From contig CP114481.1 in the NCBI GenBank assembly GCA_027186245.1, positions 32,643,501 through 32,707,500 on the forward strand: a stretch of DNA of 64,000 nucleotides, given 5' to 3'. The notes under the pieces are model-generated. The model ran no database searches and had not been told where the DNA came from. It saw only the letters and a program-made list of their open reading frames with translations. The number at the start of each line of letters is the position of its first letter. Within the stretch, counting starts at the first letter, position 1. The DNA is from Coriaria nepalensis. Its lineage: Eukaryota; Streptophyta; Magnoliopsida; Cucurbitales; Coriariaceae. The position numbers and the translations under genes are program-made. Shown here in pieces: positions 1-12,056 of this stretch.

Positions 1-142
1 GACACAACTTTTGTGCATAACTTGCAAATGATCATTGCAAGGAAAGTGTGCATTCGTTTAACCTTAAAATCATTTCAATGAGTCATTTCAAGTCAATAAC
101 TTATTTCAAAGCAAGTCGAAAGAATTCTATTTTTGCACTACA
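1..142. repeat. Reference monomer (first unit, landmark map)
   Basis: This first full unit shows the landmarks. Positions 3-13 form CACAA, spacer CTT, TTGTG. Positions 21-41 are a dyad. Positions 42-56 carry gaaagtgtgcattcg. The switch box at 57-68 is of the P type (ttaacctt). TTTCAA occurs near 73, 86 and 104. The tail box (aagtcga) is followed by gaattct, and ttttgcactaca closes the unit. In most units the tail reads cgaacgaattctag; here it is cgaaagaattctat. The motifs TGATCA and, in most units, GAATTC occur once per unit, so BclI or EcoRI digestion should give a 142-bp ladder. The choice of boundary is arbitrary and follows the window start. Confidence 0.95.
21..41. other. Dyad symmetry CTTGCAA-7 bp-TTGCAAG, repeated in most monomers
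   Basis: The left arm CTTGCAA and right arm TTGCAAG are exact reverse complements around a 7-bp spacer ATGATCA that itself contains the palindrome TGATCA. The element recurs in most of the roughly 450 monomers. Variants break one arm: gatcaatgc (1-7 kb and 61-64 kb), gatcagtgc (17-23 and 32-48 kb), gatcattcc, gatcattgg and gatcattgt. A dyad of this size could be a protein-binding site or extrude as a small hairpin. Neither is shown by the sequence alone. Confidence 0.85.
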
Positions 143-396
143 AATGCAAGTTTTGGGCATAACTTGCAAATAATCAATGCAAGGAAAGTGTGCATTCGTT
201 TAACCTTAAAATCATTTCAATAAGTCATTTCAAGTCAATAACTTATTTCGAAGCAAGTCGAACGAATTCTAGTTTTGCACTACAGAGACAACTTTTGTGC
301 ATAACTTGCAAATGATCATTGCAAGGAAAGTGTGCATTCGTTTAAAATTAAAATCATTTCAATGAGTCCTTTCAAGTCAATAACTTATTTCGAAGC

Positions 397-410
397 AATT
401 CGAACGAATT
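397..410. other. AATTCG-AA-CGAATT inverted repeat (tail variant)
   Basis: Tails come in two main forms, aagtcgaacgaattc and aattcgaacgaattc. The second makes a 6+2+6 bp inverted repeat that overlaps the GAATTC site, while the first form breaks it. This is the first example; the form recurs through the window and helps to type monomers. A minority form aattcggacg is common at 16.7-24 kb and 31-45.7 kb. Confidence 0.85.
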
Positions 411-712
411 CTAGTTTTGCACTACAAACATAACTTTTGTGCATAACTTGCAAATGATCATTGCAAGGAAAGTGTGCATTCGTTTAACCTTAAAATCATT
501 TCAATGATTCATTTCAAGTCAATAACTTATTTCAAAGTAAGTCGAACGAATTCTAGTTTTGCACTACAGACACAACTTTTGTGCATAACTTGCAAATGAT
601 CATTGCAAGGAAAGTGTGCATTCGTTTAACCTTAAAATCATTTCAATGAGTCATTTCAAGTCAATAACTTATTTCATAGCAAGTCGAACGTATTCTAGTT
701 TTGCACTACAGA

Positions 713-726
713 CACAAAATTTTGTG
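713..726. other. First 14-bp perfect palindrome CACAAAATTTTGTG (143-bp monomer class)
   Basis: In one monomer class the head CACAACTTTTGTG is replaced by CACAAAATTTTGTG, a perfect palindrome one base longer, so these monomers are 143 bp. The class recurs throughout 0.7-51.6 kb, usually followed by gtattc in the tail of the preceding unit. Its count per HOR explains the odd bases in HOR lengths: one in 995 and 1421 bp, three in the 1991-bp unit at 1705. I saw none after the copy near 51,590. Confidence 0.9.
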
Positions 727-1704
727 CATAACTTGCAAATGATCATTGCAAGGAAAGTGTGCATTCGTTTAACCTTAAAATCATTTCAATAAGTCATTTC
801 AAGTCAATAACTTATTTCGAAGCAAGTCGAACGAATTCTAGTTTTGCACTACAGAGACAACTTTTGTGCATAACTTGCAAATGATCATTGCAAGGAAAGT
901 GTGCATTCGTTTAAAATTAAAATCATTTCAATGAGTCCTTTCAAGTCAATAACTTATTTCGAAGCAATTCGAACGAATTCTAGTTTTGCACTACAAACAT
1001 AACTTTTGTGCATAACTTGCAAATGATCATTGCAAGGAAAGTGTGCATTCGTTTAACCTTAAAATCATTTCAATGATTCATTTCAAGTCAATAACTTATT
1101 TCAAAGTAAGTCGAACGAATTCTAGTTTTGCACTACAGACACAACTTTTGTGCATAACTTGCAAATGATCATTGCAAGGAAAGTGTGCATTCGTTTAACC
1201 TTAAAATCATTTCAATGAGTCATTTCAAGTCAATAACTTATTTCATAGCAAGTCGAACGTATTCTAGTTTTGCACTACAGACACAAAATTTTGTGCATAA
1301 CTTGCAAATGATCATTGCAAGGAAAGTGTGCATTCGTTTAACCTTAAAATCATTTCAATGAGTCACTTCAAGTCAATAACTTATTTCAAAGCAATTCGAA
1401 CGAATTCTAGTTTTGCACTACAGACACAACTTTTGTGCATAACTTGCAAATGATCATTGTAAGGAAAGTGTGCATTCGTTTAAAATTAAAATCATTTCAA
1501 TGATTCATTTCAAGTCAATAACTTATTTCAAAGCAAGTCGAACGAATTCCAGTTTTGCACTACAGACACAACTTTTGTGCATAACTTGCAAATGATCATT
1601 GCAAGGAAAGTGTGCATTCGTTTAACCTTAAAATCATTTCAATGAGTCATTTCAAGTCAATAACTTATTTCAAAGCAAGTCGAAAGAATTCTATTTTTGC
1701 ACTA

Positions 1705-3695
1705 CAAATGCAAGTTTTGGGCATAACTTGCAAATAATCAATGCAAGGAAAGTGTGCATTCGTTTAACCTTAAAATCATTTCAATAAGTCATTTCAAGTC
1801 AATAACTTATTTCGAAGCAAGTCGAACGAATTCTAGTTTTGCACTACAGAGACAACTTTTGTGCATAACTTGCAAATGATCATTGCAAGGAAAGTGTGCA
1901 TTCGTTTAAAATTAAAATCATTTCAATGAGTCCTTTCAAGTCAATAACTTATTTCGAAGCAATTCGAACGAATTCTAGTTTTGCACTACAAACATAACTT
2001 TTGTGCATAACTTGCAAATGATCATTGCAAGGAAAGTGTGCATTCGTTTAACCTTAAAATCATTTCAATGATTCATTTCAAGTCAATAACTTATTTCAAA
2101 GTAAGTCGAACGAATTCTAGTTTTGCACTACAGACACAACTTTTGTGCATAACTTGCAAATGATCATTGCAAGGAAAGTGTGCATTCGTTTAACCTTAAA
2201 ATCATTTCAATGAGTCATTTCAAGTCAATAACTTATTTCATAGCAAGTCGAACGTATTCTAGTTTTGCACTACAGACACAAAATTTTGTGCATAACTTGC
2301 AAATGATCATTGCAAGGAAAGTGTGCATTCGTTTAACCTTAAAATCATTTCAATGAGTCATTTCAAGTCAATAACTTACTTCAAAGCAAGTCGAACGTAT
2401 TCTAGTTTTGCACTACAGACACAAAATTTTGTGCACAACTTGCAAATGATCATTGCAAGGAAAGTGTGCATTCGTTTAACCTTAAAATCATTTCAATGAG
2501 TCATTTCAAGTCAATAACTTATTTCGAAGCAAGTCTAACGAATTCTAGTTTTGCACTACAGACACAACTTTTGTGCATAACTTGCAAATGATCATTGCAA
2601 GGAAAGTGTGCATTCGTTTAACCTTAAAATCATTTCAATGAGTCACTTCAAGTCAATAACTTATTTCAAAGCAAGTCGAACGAATTCTAGTTTTGCACTA
2701 CAGAGACAACTTTTGTGCATAACTTGCAAATGATCATTGCAAGGAAAGTGTGCATTCGTTTAAAATTAAAATCATTTCAATGAGTCCTTTCAAGTCAATA
2801 ACTTATTTCAAAGCAATTCGAACGAAGTCTATTTTTGCACTACAAACACAAGTTTTGTGCATAACTTGCAAATGATCATTGCAAGGAAAGTGTGCATTCG
2901 TTTAACCTTAAAATCATTTCAATGATTCATTTCAAGTCAATAACTTATTTCAAAGCAAGTCGAACGAATTCTAGTTTTGCACTACAGACAAAACTTTTGT
3001 GCATAACTTGCAAATGATCATTGCAAGGAAAGTGTGCATTCGTTTAACCTTAAAATCATTTCAATGAGTCATTTCAAGTCAATAACTTATTTCAAAGCAA
3101 GTCGAACGAATTCTAGTTTTGCACTACAGACACAACTTTTGTGCATAACTTGCAAATGATCATTGCAAGGAAAGTGTGCATTCGTTTAACCTTAAAATCA
3201 TTTCAATGAGTCATTTCAAGTCAATAACTTATTTCATAGCAAGTCGAACGTATTCTAGTTTTGCACTACAGACACAAAATTTTGTGCATAACTTGCAAAT
3301 GATCATTGCAAGGAAAGTGTGCATTCGTTTAACCTTAAAATCATTTCAATGAGTCACTTCAAGTCAATAACTTATTTCAAAGCAATTCGAACGAATTCTA
3401 GTTTTGCACTACAGACACAACTTTTGTACATAACTTGCAAATGATCATTGTAAGGAAAGTGTGCATTCGTTTAAAATTAAAATCATTTCAATGATTCATT
3501 TCAAGTCAATAACTTATTTCAAAGCAAGTCGAACGAATTCTAGTTTTGCACTACAGACACAACTTTTGTGCATAACTTGCAAATGATCATTGCAAGGAAA
3601 GTGTGCATTCGTTTAACCTTAAAATCATTTCAATGAGTCATTTCAAGTCAATAACTTATTTCAAAGCAAGTCGAAAGAATTCTATTTTTGCACTA
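1705..3695. repeat. 14-monomer HOR copy 1 (1991 bp)
   Basis: The marker ctacaaatgcaagttttggg at 1705 recurs at 3696, 1991 bp later (14 x 142 + 3). Three CACAAAATTTTGTG monomers lie inside (near 2278, 2420 and 3274), accounting for the three extra bases. The monomer order is the same as in 3838-5828. By eye I noticed only a few differences, for example gagac at 1851 against gacac at 3983, and accttaa near 2338 against accgtaa near 4471. Confidence 0.85.
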
Positions 3696-3837
3696 CAAAT
3701 GCAAGTTTTGGGCATAACTTGCAAATAATCAATGCAAGGAAAGTGTGCATTCGTTTAACCTTAAAATCATTTCAATGAGTCATTTCAAGTCAATTACTTA
3801 TTTCAAAGCAAGTCGAATGAATTCTATTTTTGCACTA
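3696..3837. repeat. Extra single monomer between HOR copies
   Basis: The ctacaaatgcaagttttggg marker occurs at 3696 and again at 3838, exactly one monomer apart. This makes the interval 3696-5828 a 15-mer (2133 bp) where neighbours are 14-mers. It carries caattactta and gaatgaattc, forms seen again at about 8.34 kb and 24.92 kb, so it is not a plain copy of its neighbour. Confidence 0.75.
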
Positions 3838-5828
3838 CAAATGCAAGTTTTGGGCATAACTTGCAAATAATCAATGCAAGGAAAGTGTGCATTCGTTTAA
3901 CCTTAAAATCATTTCAATAAGTCATTTCAAGTCAATAACTTATTTCGAAGCAAGTCGAACGAATTCTAGTTTTGCACTACAGACACAACTTTTGTGCATA
4001 ACTTGCAAATGATCATTGCAAGGAAAGTGTGCATTCGTTTAAAATTAAAATCATTTCAATGAGTCCTTTCAAGTCAATAACTTATTTCGAAGCAATTCGA
4101 ACGAATTCTAGTTTTGCACTACAAACATAACTTTTGTGCATAACTTGCAAATGATCATTGCAAGGAAAGTGTGCATTCGTTTAACCTTAAAATCATTTCA
4201 ATGATTCATTTCAAGTCAATAACTTATTTCAAAGTAAGTCGAACGAATTCTAGTTTTGCACTACAGACACAACTTTTGTGCATAACTTGCAAATGATCAT
4301 TGCAAGGAAAGTGTGCATTCGTTTAACCTTAAAATCATTTCAATGAGTCATTTCAAGTCAATAACTTATTTCATAGCAAGTCGAACGTATTCTAGTTTTG
4401 CACTACAGACACAAAATTTTGTGCATAACTTGCAAATGATCATTGCAAGGAAAGTGTGCATTCGTTTAACCGTAAAATCATTTCAATGAGTCATTTCAAG
4501 TCAATAACTTACTTCAAAGCAAGTCGAACGTATTCTAGTTTTGCACTACAGACACAAAATTTTGTGCACAACTTGCAAATGATCATTGCAAGGAAAGTGT
4601 GCATTCGTTTAACCTTAAAATCATTTCAATGAGTCATTTCAAGTCAATAACTTATTTCGAAGCAAGTCTAACGAATTCTAGTTTTGCACTACAGACACAA
4701 CTTTTGTGCATAACTTGCAAATGATCATTGCAAGGAAAGTGTGCATTCGTTTAACCTTAAAATCATTTCAATGAGTCACTTCAAGTCAATAACTTATTTC
4801 AAAGCAAGTCGAACGAATTCTAGTTTTGCACTACAGAGACAACTTTTGTGCATAACTTGCAAATGATCATTGCAAGGAAAGTGTGCATTCGTTTAAAATT
4901 AAAATCATTTCAATGAGTCCTTTCAAGTCAATAACTTATTTCAAAGCAATTCGAACGAAGTCTATTTTTGCACTACAAACACAAGTTTTGTGCATAACTT
5001 GCAAATGATCATTGCAAGGAAAGTGTGCATTCGTTTAACCTTAAAATCATTTCAATGATTCATTTCAAGTCAATAACTTATTTCAAAGCAAGTCGAACGA
5101 ATTCTAGTTTTGCACTACAGACAAAACTTTTGTGCATAACTTGCAAATGATCATTGCAAGGAAAGTGTGCATTCGTTTAACCTTAAAATCATTTCAATGA
5201 GTCATTTCAAGTCAATAACTTATTTCAAAGCAAGTCGAACGAATTCTAGTTTTGCACTACAGACACAACTTTTGTGCATAACTTGCAAATGATCATTGCA
5301 AGGAAAGTGTGCATTCGTTTAACCTTAAAATCATTTCAATGAGTCATTTCAAGTCAATAACTTATTTCATAGCAAGTCGAACGTATTCTAGTTTTGCACT
5401 ACAGACACAAAATTTTGTGCATAACTTGCAAATGATCATTGCAAGGAAAGTGTGCATTCGTTTAACCTTAAAATCATTTCAATGAGTCACTTCAAGTCAA
5501 TAACTTATTTCAAAGCAATTCGAACGAATTCTAGTTTTGCACTACAGACACAACTTTTGTACATAACTTGCAAATGATCATTGTAAGGAAAGTGTGCATT
5601 CGTTTAAAATTAAAATCATTTCAATGATTCATTTCAAGTCAATAACTTATTTCAAAGCAAGTCGAACGAATTCTAGTTTTGCACTACAGACACAACTTTT
5701 GTGCATAACTTGCAAATGATCATTGCAAGGAAAGTGTGCATTCGTTTAACCTTAAAATCATTTCAATGAGTCATTTCAAGTCAATAACTTATTTCAAAGC
5801 AAGTCGAAAGAATTCTATTTTTGCACTA
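3838..5828. repeat. 14-monomer HOR copy 2 (1991 bp)
   Basis: This is colinear with 1705-3695 at an offset of 2133 bp and runs to the next marker at 5829. It shares private variants with copy 1, such as tgtacataac (near 3427 and 5560) and cgaagtctattttt (near 2824 and 4957), so both copies derive from the same 14-mer. Confidence 0.85.
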
Positions 5829-6823
5829 CAAATGCAAGTTTTGGGCATAACTTGCAAATAATCAATGCAAGGAAAGTGTGCATTCGTTTAACCTTAAAAT
5901 CATTTCAATAAGTCATTTCAAGTCAATAACTTATTTCGAAGCAAATCGAACGAATTCTAGTTTTGCACTATAGAGACAACTTTTGTGCATAACTTGCAAA
6001 TGATCATTGCAAGGAAAGTGTGCATTCGTTTAAAATTAAAATCATTTCAATGAGTCCTTTCAAGTCAATAACTTATTTCGAAGCAATTCGAACGAATTCT
6101 AGTTTTGCACTACAAACATAACTTTTGTGCATAACTTGCAAATGATCATTGCAAGGAAAGTGTGCATTCGTTTAACCTTAAAATCATTTCAATGATTCAT
6201 TTCAAGTCAATAACCTATTTCAAAGTAAGTCGAACGAATTCTAGTTTTGCACTACAGACACAACTTTTGTGCATAACTTGCAAATGATCATTGCAAGGAA
6301 AGTGTGCATTCGTTTAACCTTAAAATCATTTCAATGAGTCATTTCAAGTCAATAACTTATTTCATAGCAAGTCGAACGTATTCTTGTTTTGCACTACAGA
6401 CACAAAATTTTGTGCATAACTTGCAAATGATCATTGCAAGGAAAGTGTGCATTCGTTTAACCTTAAAATCATTTCAATGAGTCACTTCAAGTCAATAACT
6501 TATTTCAAAGCAATTCGAACGAATTCTAGTTTTGCACTACAGACACAACTTTTGTGCATAACTTGCAAATGATCATTGTAAGGAAAGTGTGCATTCGTTT
6601 AAAATTAAAATCATTTCAATGATTCATTTCAAGTCAATAACTTATTTCAAAGCAAGTCGAACGAATTCTAGTTTTGCACTACAGACACAACTTTTGTGCA
6701 TAACTTGCAAATGATCATTGCAAGGAAAGTGTGCATTCGTTTAACCTTAAAATCATTTCAATGAGTCATTTCAAGTCAATAACTTATTTCAAAGCAAGTC
6801 GAAAGAATTCTATTTTTGCACTA
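5829..6823. repeat. 7-monomer HOR copy (995 bp)
   Basis: The marker at 5829 recurs at 6824, 995 bp later (7 x 142 + 1), with one CACAAAATTTTGTG monomer near 6399. The order is the short version of the 14-mer: the aatgcaagttttgggc unit, the gagac Q unit, the aacataac unit, the catagc unit, the palindrome unit, the ttgtaagg Q unit, then the cgaaagaattc unit. This is probably close to the ancestral HOR of the first 7 kb. Confidence 0.75.
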
Positions 6824-9800
6824 CAAATGCAAGTTTTGGGCATAACTTGCAAATAATCAATGCAAGGAAAGTGTGCATTCGTTTAACCTTAAAATCATTT
6901 TAATAAGTCATTTCAAGTCAATAACTTATTTCGAAGCAAGTCGAACGAATTCTAGTTTTGCACTACAGAGACAACTTTTGTGCATAACTTGCAAATGATC
7001 ATTACAAGGAAAGTGTGCATTCGTTTAAAATTAAAATCATTTCAATGAGTCCTTTCAAGTCAATAACTTATTTCGAAGTAAGCCGAACGAATTCTAGTTT
7101 TGCACTACAAACATAACTTTTGTGCATAACTTGCAAATGATCATTGCAAGGAAAGTGTGCATTCGTTTAACCTTAAAATCATTTCAATGATTCATTTCAA
7201 GTCAATAACTTATTTCAAAGCAAGTCGAACGAATTCTAGTTTTGCACTACAGACACAACTTTTGTGCATAACTTGCAAATGATCATTGCAAGGAAAGTGT
7301 GCATTCGTTTAACCTTAAAATCATTTCAATGAGTCATTTCAAGTCAATAACTTATTTCATAGCAAGTCGAACGTATTCTAGTTTTGCACTACAGACACAA
7401 AATTTTGTGCATAACTTGCAAATGATCATTGCAAGGAAAGTGTGCATTCGTTTAACCTTAAAATCATTTCAATGAGTCACTTCAAGTCAATAACTTATTT
7501 CAAAGCAATTCGAACGAATTCTAGTTTTGCACTACAGACACAACTTTTGTGCATAACTTGCAAATGATCATTGTAAGGAAAGTGTGCATTCGTTTAAAAT
7601 TAAAATCATTTCAATGAGTCATTTCAAGTCAATAACTTACTTCATAGCAAGTCGAACGTATTCTAGTTTTGCACTACAGACACAAAATTTTGTGCACAAC
7701 TTGCAAATGATCATTGCAAGGAAAGTGTGCATTCGTTTAACCTTAAAATCATTTCAATGAGTCATTTCAAGTCAATAACTTATTTCGAAGCAAGTCGAAC
7801 GAATTCTAGTTTTGCACTACAGAGACAACTTTTGTGCATAACTTGCAAATGATCATTGCAAGGAAAGTGTGCATTCGTTTAACCTTAAAATCATTTCAAT
7901 GAGTCATTTAAAGTCAATAACTTATTTCGAAGCAAGTCGAACGAATTCTAGTTTTGCACTACAGACACAACTTTTGTGCATAACTTGCAAATGATCATTG
8001 CAAGGAAAGTGTGCATTCGTTTAAAATTAAAATCATTTCAATGAGTCCTTTCAAGTCAATAACTTATTTCGAAGTAAGCCGAACGAATTCTAGTTTTTCA
8101 CTACAAACATAACTTTTGTGCATAACTTGCAAATGATCATTGCAAGGAAAGTGTGCATTCGTTTAACCTTAAAATCATTTCAATGAGTCATTTCAAGTCA
8201 ATAACTTATTTCAAAGCAAGTCGAACGAATTCTAATTTTGCACTACAGACACAACTTTTGTGTATAACTTGCAAATGATCATTGCAAGGAAAGTGTGCAT
8301 TTGTTTAACCTTAAAATCATTTCAATGAGTCATTTCAAGTCAATTACTTATTTCAAAGCAAGTCGAATGAATTCTATTTTTGCACTACAGACACAACTTT
8401 TGCGCATAACTTGCAAATGATCATTGCAAGGAAAGTGTGCATTCGTTTAACCTTAAAATCATTTCAATGAGTCATTCCAAGTCAATAACTTATTTCCAAG
8501 CAATTCGAACGAATTCTAATTTTGCACTACAAACACAACTTTTGTGCATAACTTGCAAATGATCATTGCAAGGAAAGTGTGCATTCGTTTAAAATTAAAA
8601 TCATTTTAATGAGTCATTTCAAGTCAATAACTTACTTCATAGCAAGTCGAACGTATTCTAGTTTTGCACTACAGACACAAAATTTTGTGCACAACTTGCA
8701 AATGATCATTGCAAGGAAAGTGTGCATTCGTTTAACCTTAAAATCATTTCAATGAGTCATTTCAAGTCAATAACTTATTTCGAAGCAAGTCGAACGAATT
8801 CTACTTTTGCACTACAGAGACAACTTTTGTGCATAACTTGCAAATGATCATTGCAAGGAAAGTGTGCATTCGTTTAAAATTAAAATCATTTCAATGAGTC
8901 CTTTCAAGTCAATAACTTATTTCGAAGTAAGCCGAACGAATTCTAGTTTTGCACTACAACATAACTTTTGTGCATAACTTGCAAATGATCATTGCAAGGA
9001 AAGTGTGCATTCGTTTAACCTTAAAATCATTTCAATGAGTCATTTCAAGTCAATAACTTATTTCAAAGCAAGTCGAACGAATTCTAGTTTTGCACTACAG
9101 ACACAATTTTTGTGCATAACTTGCAAATGATCATTGCAAGGAAAGTGTGCATTCGTTTAACCTTAAAATCATTTCAATGAGTCATTTCAAGTCAATAACT
9201 TATTTCATAGCAAGTCGAACGTATTCTAGTTTTGCACTACAGACACAAAATTTTGTGCATAACTTGCAAATGATCATTGCAAGGAAAGTGTGCATTCGTT
9301 TAAAATTAAAATCATTTCAATGAGTCCTTTCAAGTCAATAACTTATTTCGAAGTAAGCCGAACGAATTCTAGTTTTGCACTACAACATAACTTTTGTGCA
9401 TAACTTGCAAATGATCATTGCAAGGAAAGTGTGCATTCGTTTAACCTTAAAATCATTTCAATGAGTCATTTCAAGTCAATAACTTATTTCAAAGGAAGTC
9501 GAACGAATTCTAGTTTTGCACTACAGACACAACTTTTGTGCATAACTTGCAAATGATCATTGCAAGGAAAGTGTGCATTCGTTTAACCTTAAAATCATTT
9601 CAATGAGTCATTTCAAGTCAATAACTTATTTCATAGCAAGTCGAACGTATTCTAGTTTTGGACTACAGACACAAAATTTTGTGCATAACTTGCAAATGAT
9701 CATTGCAAGGAAAGTGTGCATTCGTTTAACCTTAAAATCATTTCAATGAGTCATTTCAAGTCAATAACTTACTTCAAAGCAAGTCGAACGTATTCTAGTT

Positions 9801-12056
9801 TTGCACTACAGACACAAAATTTTGTGCACGACTTGCAAATGATCATTGCAAGGAAAGTGTGCATTCGTTTAACCTTAAAATCATTTCAATGAGTCATTTC
9901 ATGTCAATAACTTACTTCAAAGCAAGTCGAACGTATTCTAGTTTTGCACTACAGACACAAAATTTTGTGCACAACTTGCAAATGATCATTGCAAGGAAAG
10001 TGTGCATTCGTTTAACCTTAAAATCATTTCAATGAGTCATTTCAAGTCAATAACTTATTTCGAAGCAAGTCTAACGAATTCTAGTTTTGCACTACAGACA
10101 CAACTTTTGTGCATAACTTGCAAATGATCATTGCAAGGAAAGTGTGCATTCGTTTAATCTTAAAATCATTTCAACGAGTCATTCCAAGTCAATAACTTAT
10201 TTCAAAGCAATTCGAACGAATTCTAATTTTGCACTACGAACACAACTTTTGTGCATAACTTGCAAATGATCATTGCAAGGAAAGTGTGCATTCGTTTAAC
10301 CTTAAAATCATTTCAATGAGTCATTTCAAGTCAATAACTTATTTCGAAGCAAGTCGAACGAATTCTACTTTTGCACTACAGAGACAACTTTTGTGCATAA
10401 CTTGCAAATGATCATTGCAAGGAAAGTGTGCATTCGTTTAACCTTAAAATCATTTCAATGAGTCATTTCAAGTCAATAACTTATTTCATAGCAAGTCGAA
10501 CGTATTCTAGTTTTGCACTACAGACACAAAATTTTGTGCATAACTTGCAAATGATCATTGCAAGGAAAGTGTGCATTCGTTTAACCTTAAAATCATTTCA
10601 ATGAGTCATTTCAAGTCAATAACTTACTTCAAAGCAAGTCGAACGTATTCTAGTTTTGCACTACAGACACAAAATTTTGTGCACAACTTGCAAATGATCA
10701 TTGCAAGGAAAGTGTGCATTCGTTTAACCTTAAAATCATTTCAATGAGTCATTTCAAGTCAATAACTTATTTCGAAGCAAGTCTAACGAATTCTAGTTTT
10801 GCACTACAGACACAACTTTTGTGCATAACTTGCAAATGATCATTGCAAGGAAAGTGTGCATTCGTTTAATCTTAAAATCATTTCAACGAGTCATTCCAAG
10901 TCAATAACTTATTTCAAAGCAATTCGAACGAATTCTAATTTTGCACTACGAACACAACTTTTGTGCATAACTTGCAAATGATCATTGCAAGGAAAGTGTG
11001 CATTCGTTTAACCTTAAAATCATTTCAATGAGTCATTTCAAGTCAATAACTTATGTCAAAGCAAGTCGAACGAATTCTAGTTTTGCACTACACACACAAC
11101 TTTTGTGCATAACTTGCAAATGATCATTGCAAGGAAAGTGTGCATTTGTTTAACCTTAAAATTATTTCAATGAGTTATTTCAAGTCAATAACTTATGTCA
11201 AAGCAAGTCGAACGAATTCTAGTTTTGCACTACACACACAACTTTTGTGCATAACTTGCAAATGATCATTGCAGGGAAAGTGTGCATTCGTTCAACCTTA
11301 AAATCATTTCAATGAGTCATTTCAAGTCAATAACTTATTTCATAGCACGTCGAACGTATTCTAGTTTTGCACTACAGACACAAAATTTTGTGCATAACTT
11401 GCGAATGATCATTGCAAGGAAAGTATGCATTCGTTTAACCTTAAAATCATTTCAATGAGTCATTCCAAGTAACTAACTTATGTCAAAGCAAGTCGAACGA
11501 TTTCTAGTTTTATACTACAAACACAACTTTTGTGCATAACTTGCAAATGATCATTGCAAGGAAAGTGTGCATTTGTTTAACCTTAAAATCATTTCAATGA
11601 GTCATTTCAAGTCAATTACTTATTTCGAAGCAAGTCGAACGAATTCTAGTTTTGCACTACAGAGACAACTTTTGTGCATAACTTGCAAATGATCATTGCA
11701 AGGAAAGTGTGCATTCGTTTAAAATTAAAATCATTTCAATGAGTCATTTCAAGTCAATAACTTATTTCGAAGTAAGCCGAACGAATTCTAGTTTTGCACT
11801 ACAGACACAACTTTTGTGCATAACTTGCAAATGATCATTGTAAGGAAAGTGTGCATTCGTTTAAAATTAAAATCATTTCAATGAGTCATTTCAAGTCAAT
11901 AACTTACTTCATAGCAAGTCGAACGTATTCTAGTTTTGCACTACAGACACAAAATTTTGTGCACAACTTGCAAATGATCATTGCAAGGAAAGTGTGCATT
12001 CGTTTAACCTTAAAATCATTTCAATGAGTCATTTCAAGTCAATAACTTATTTCGAA
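6824..12056. repeat. Mixed-order satellite block
   Basis: The first few monomers still follow the 7-mer order. From about 7.6 kb new variants appear: gaagtaagccg, the short head ctacaacataac (8957 and 9383), tcattccaag with taattttgc, and taacttacttcatagc. The ttaatctt variant recurs at 10,154 and 10,866, inside a roughly 0.5-kb duplicated stretch (about 9,836-10,340 and 10,548-11,052) offset by 712 bp. No longer regular HOR was evident by eye, and nothing other than satellite is present. Confidence 0.7.

Larger units (their letters stand above)
180..1358. repeat. Four-monomer duplication inside the 11-mer (period 569 bp)
   Basis: The order Q-type with ctttc, then P-type with gattc, then the catagc/gtattc unit is seen twice in the same order, offset by 569 bp. 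The match runs from about 180-789 to 749-1358. The unit at 711-853 has the palindromic head of one class and the aataagtc plus cgaagc tail of another, which marks the exchange point. Confidence 0.75.
141..1704. repeat. 11-monomer HOR copy (1564 bp)
   Basis: The rare junction ctacaaatgcaagttttggg occurs at 141 and again at 1705, 1564 bp apart (11 x 142 + 2). The unit resembles the 7-mer found at 5829-6823 with four extra monomers. Those four are explained by an internal duplication: about 180-789 matches about 749-1358 at an offset of 569 bp. The two extra bases match its two CACAAAATTTTGTG monomers. Confidence 0.8.

Noticed and set aside
49..66. CENP-B box
   Set aside because: cattcgtttaacc has TTCG followed by A at the right distance, but lacks the CGGG half of the mammalian box. 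The second TTCG, in the tail, also lacks it.
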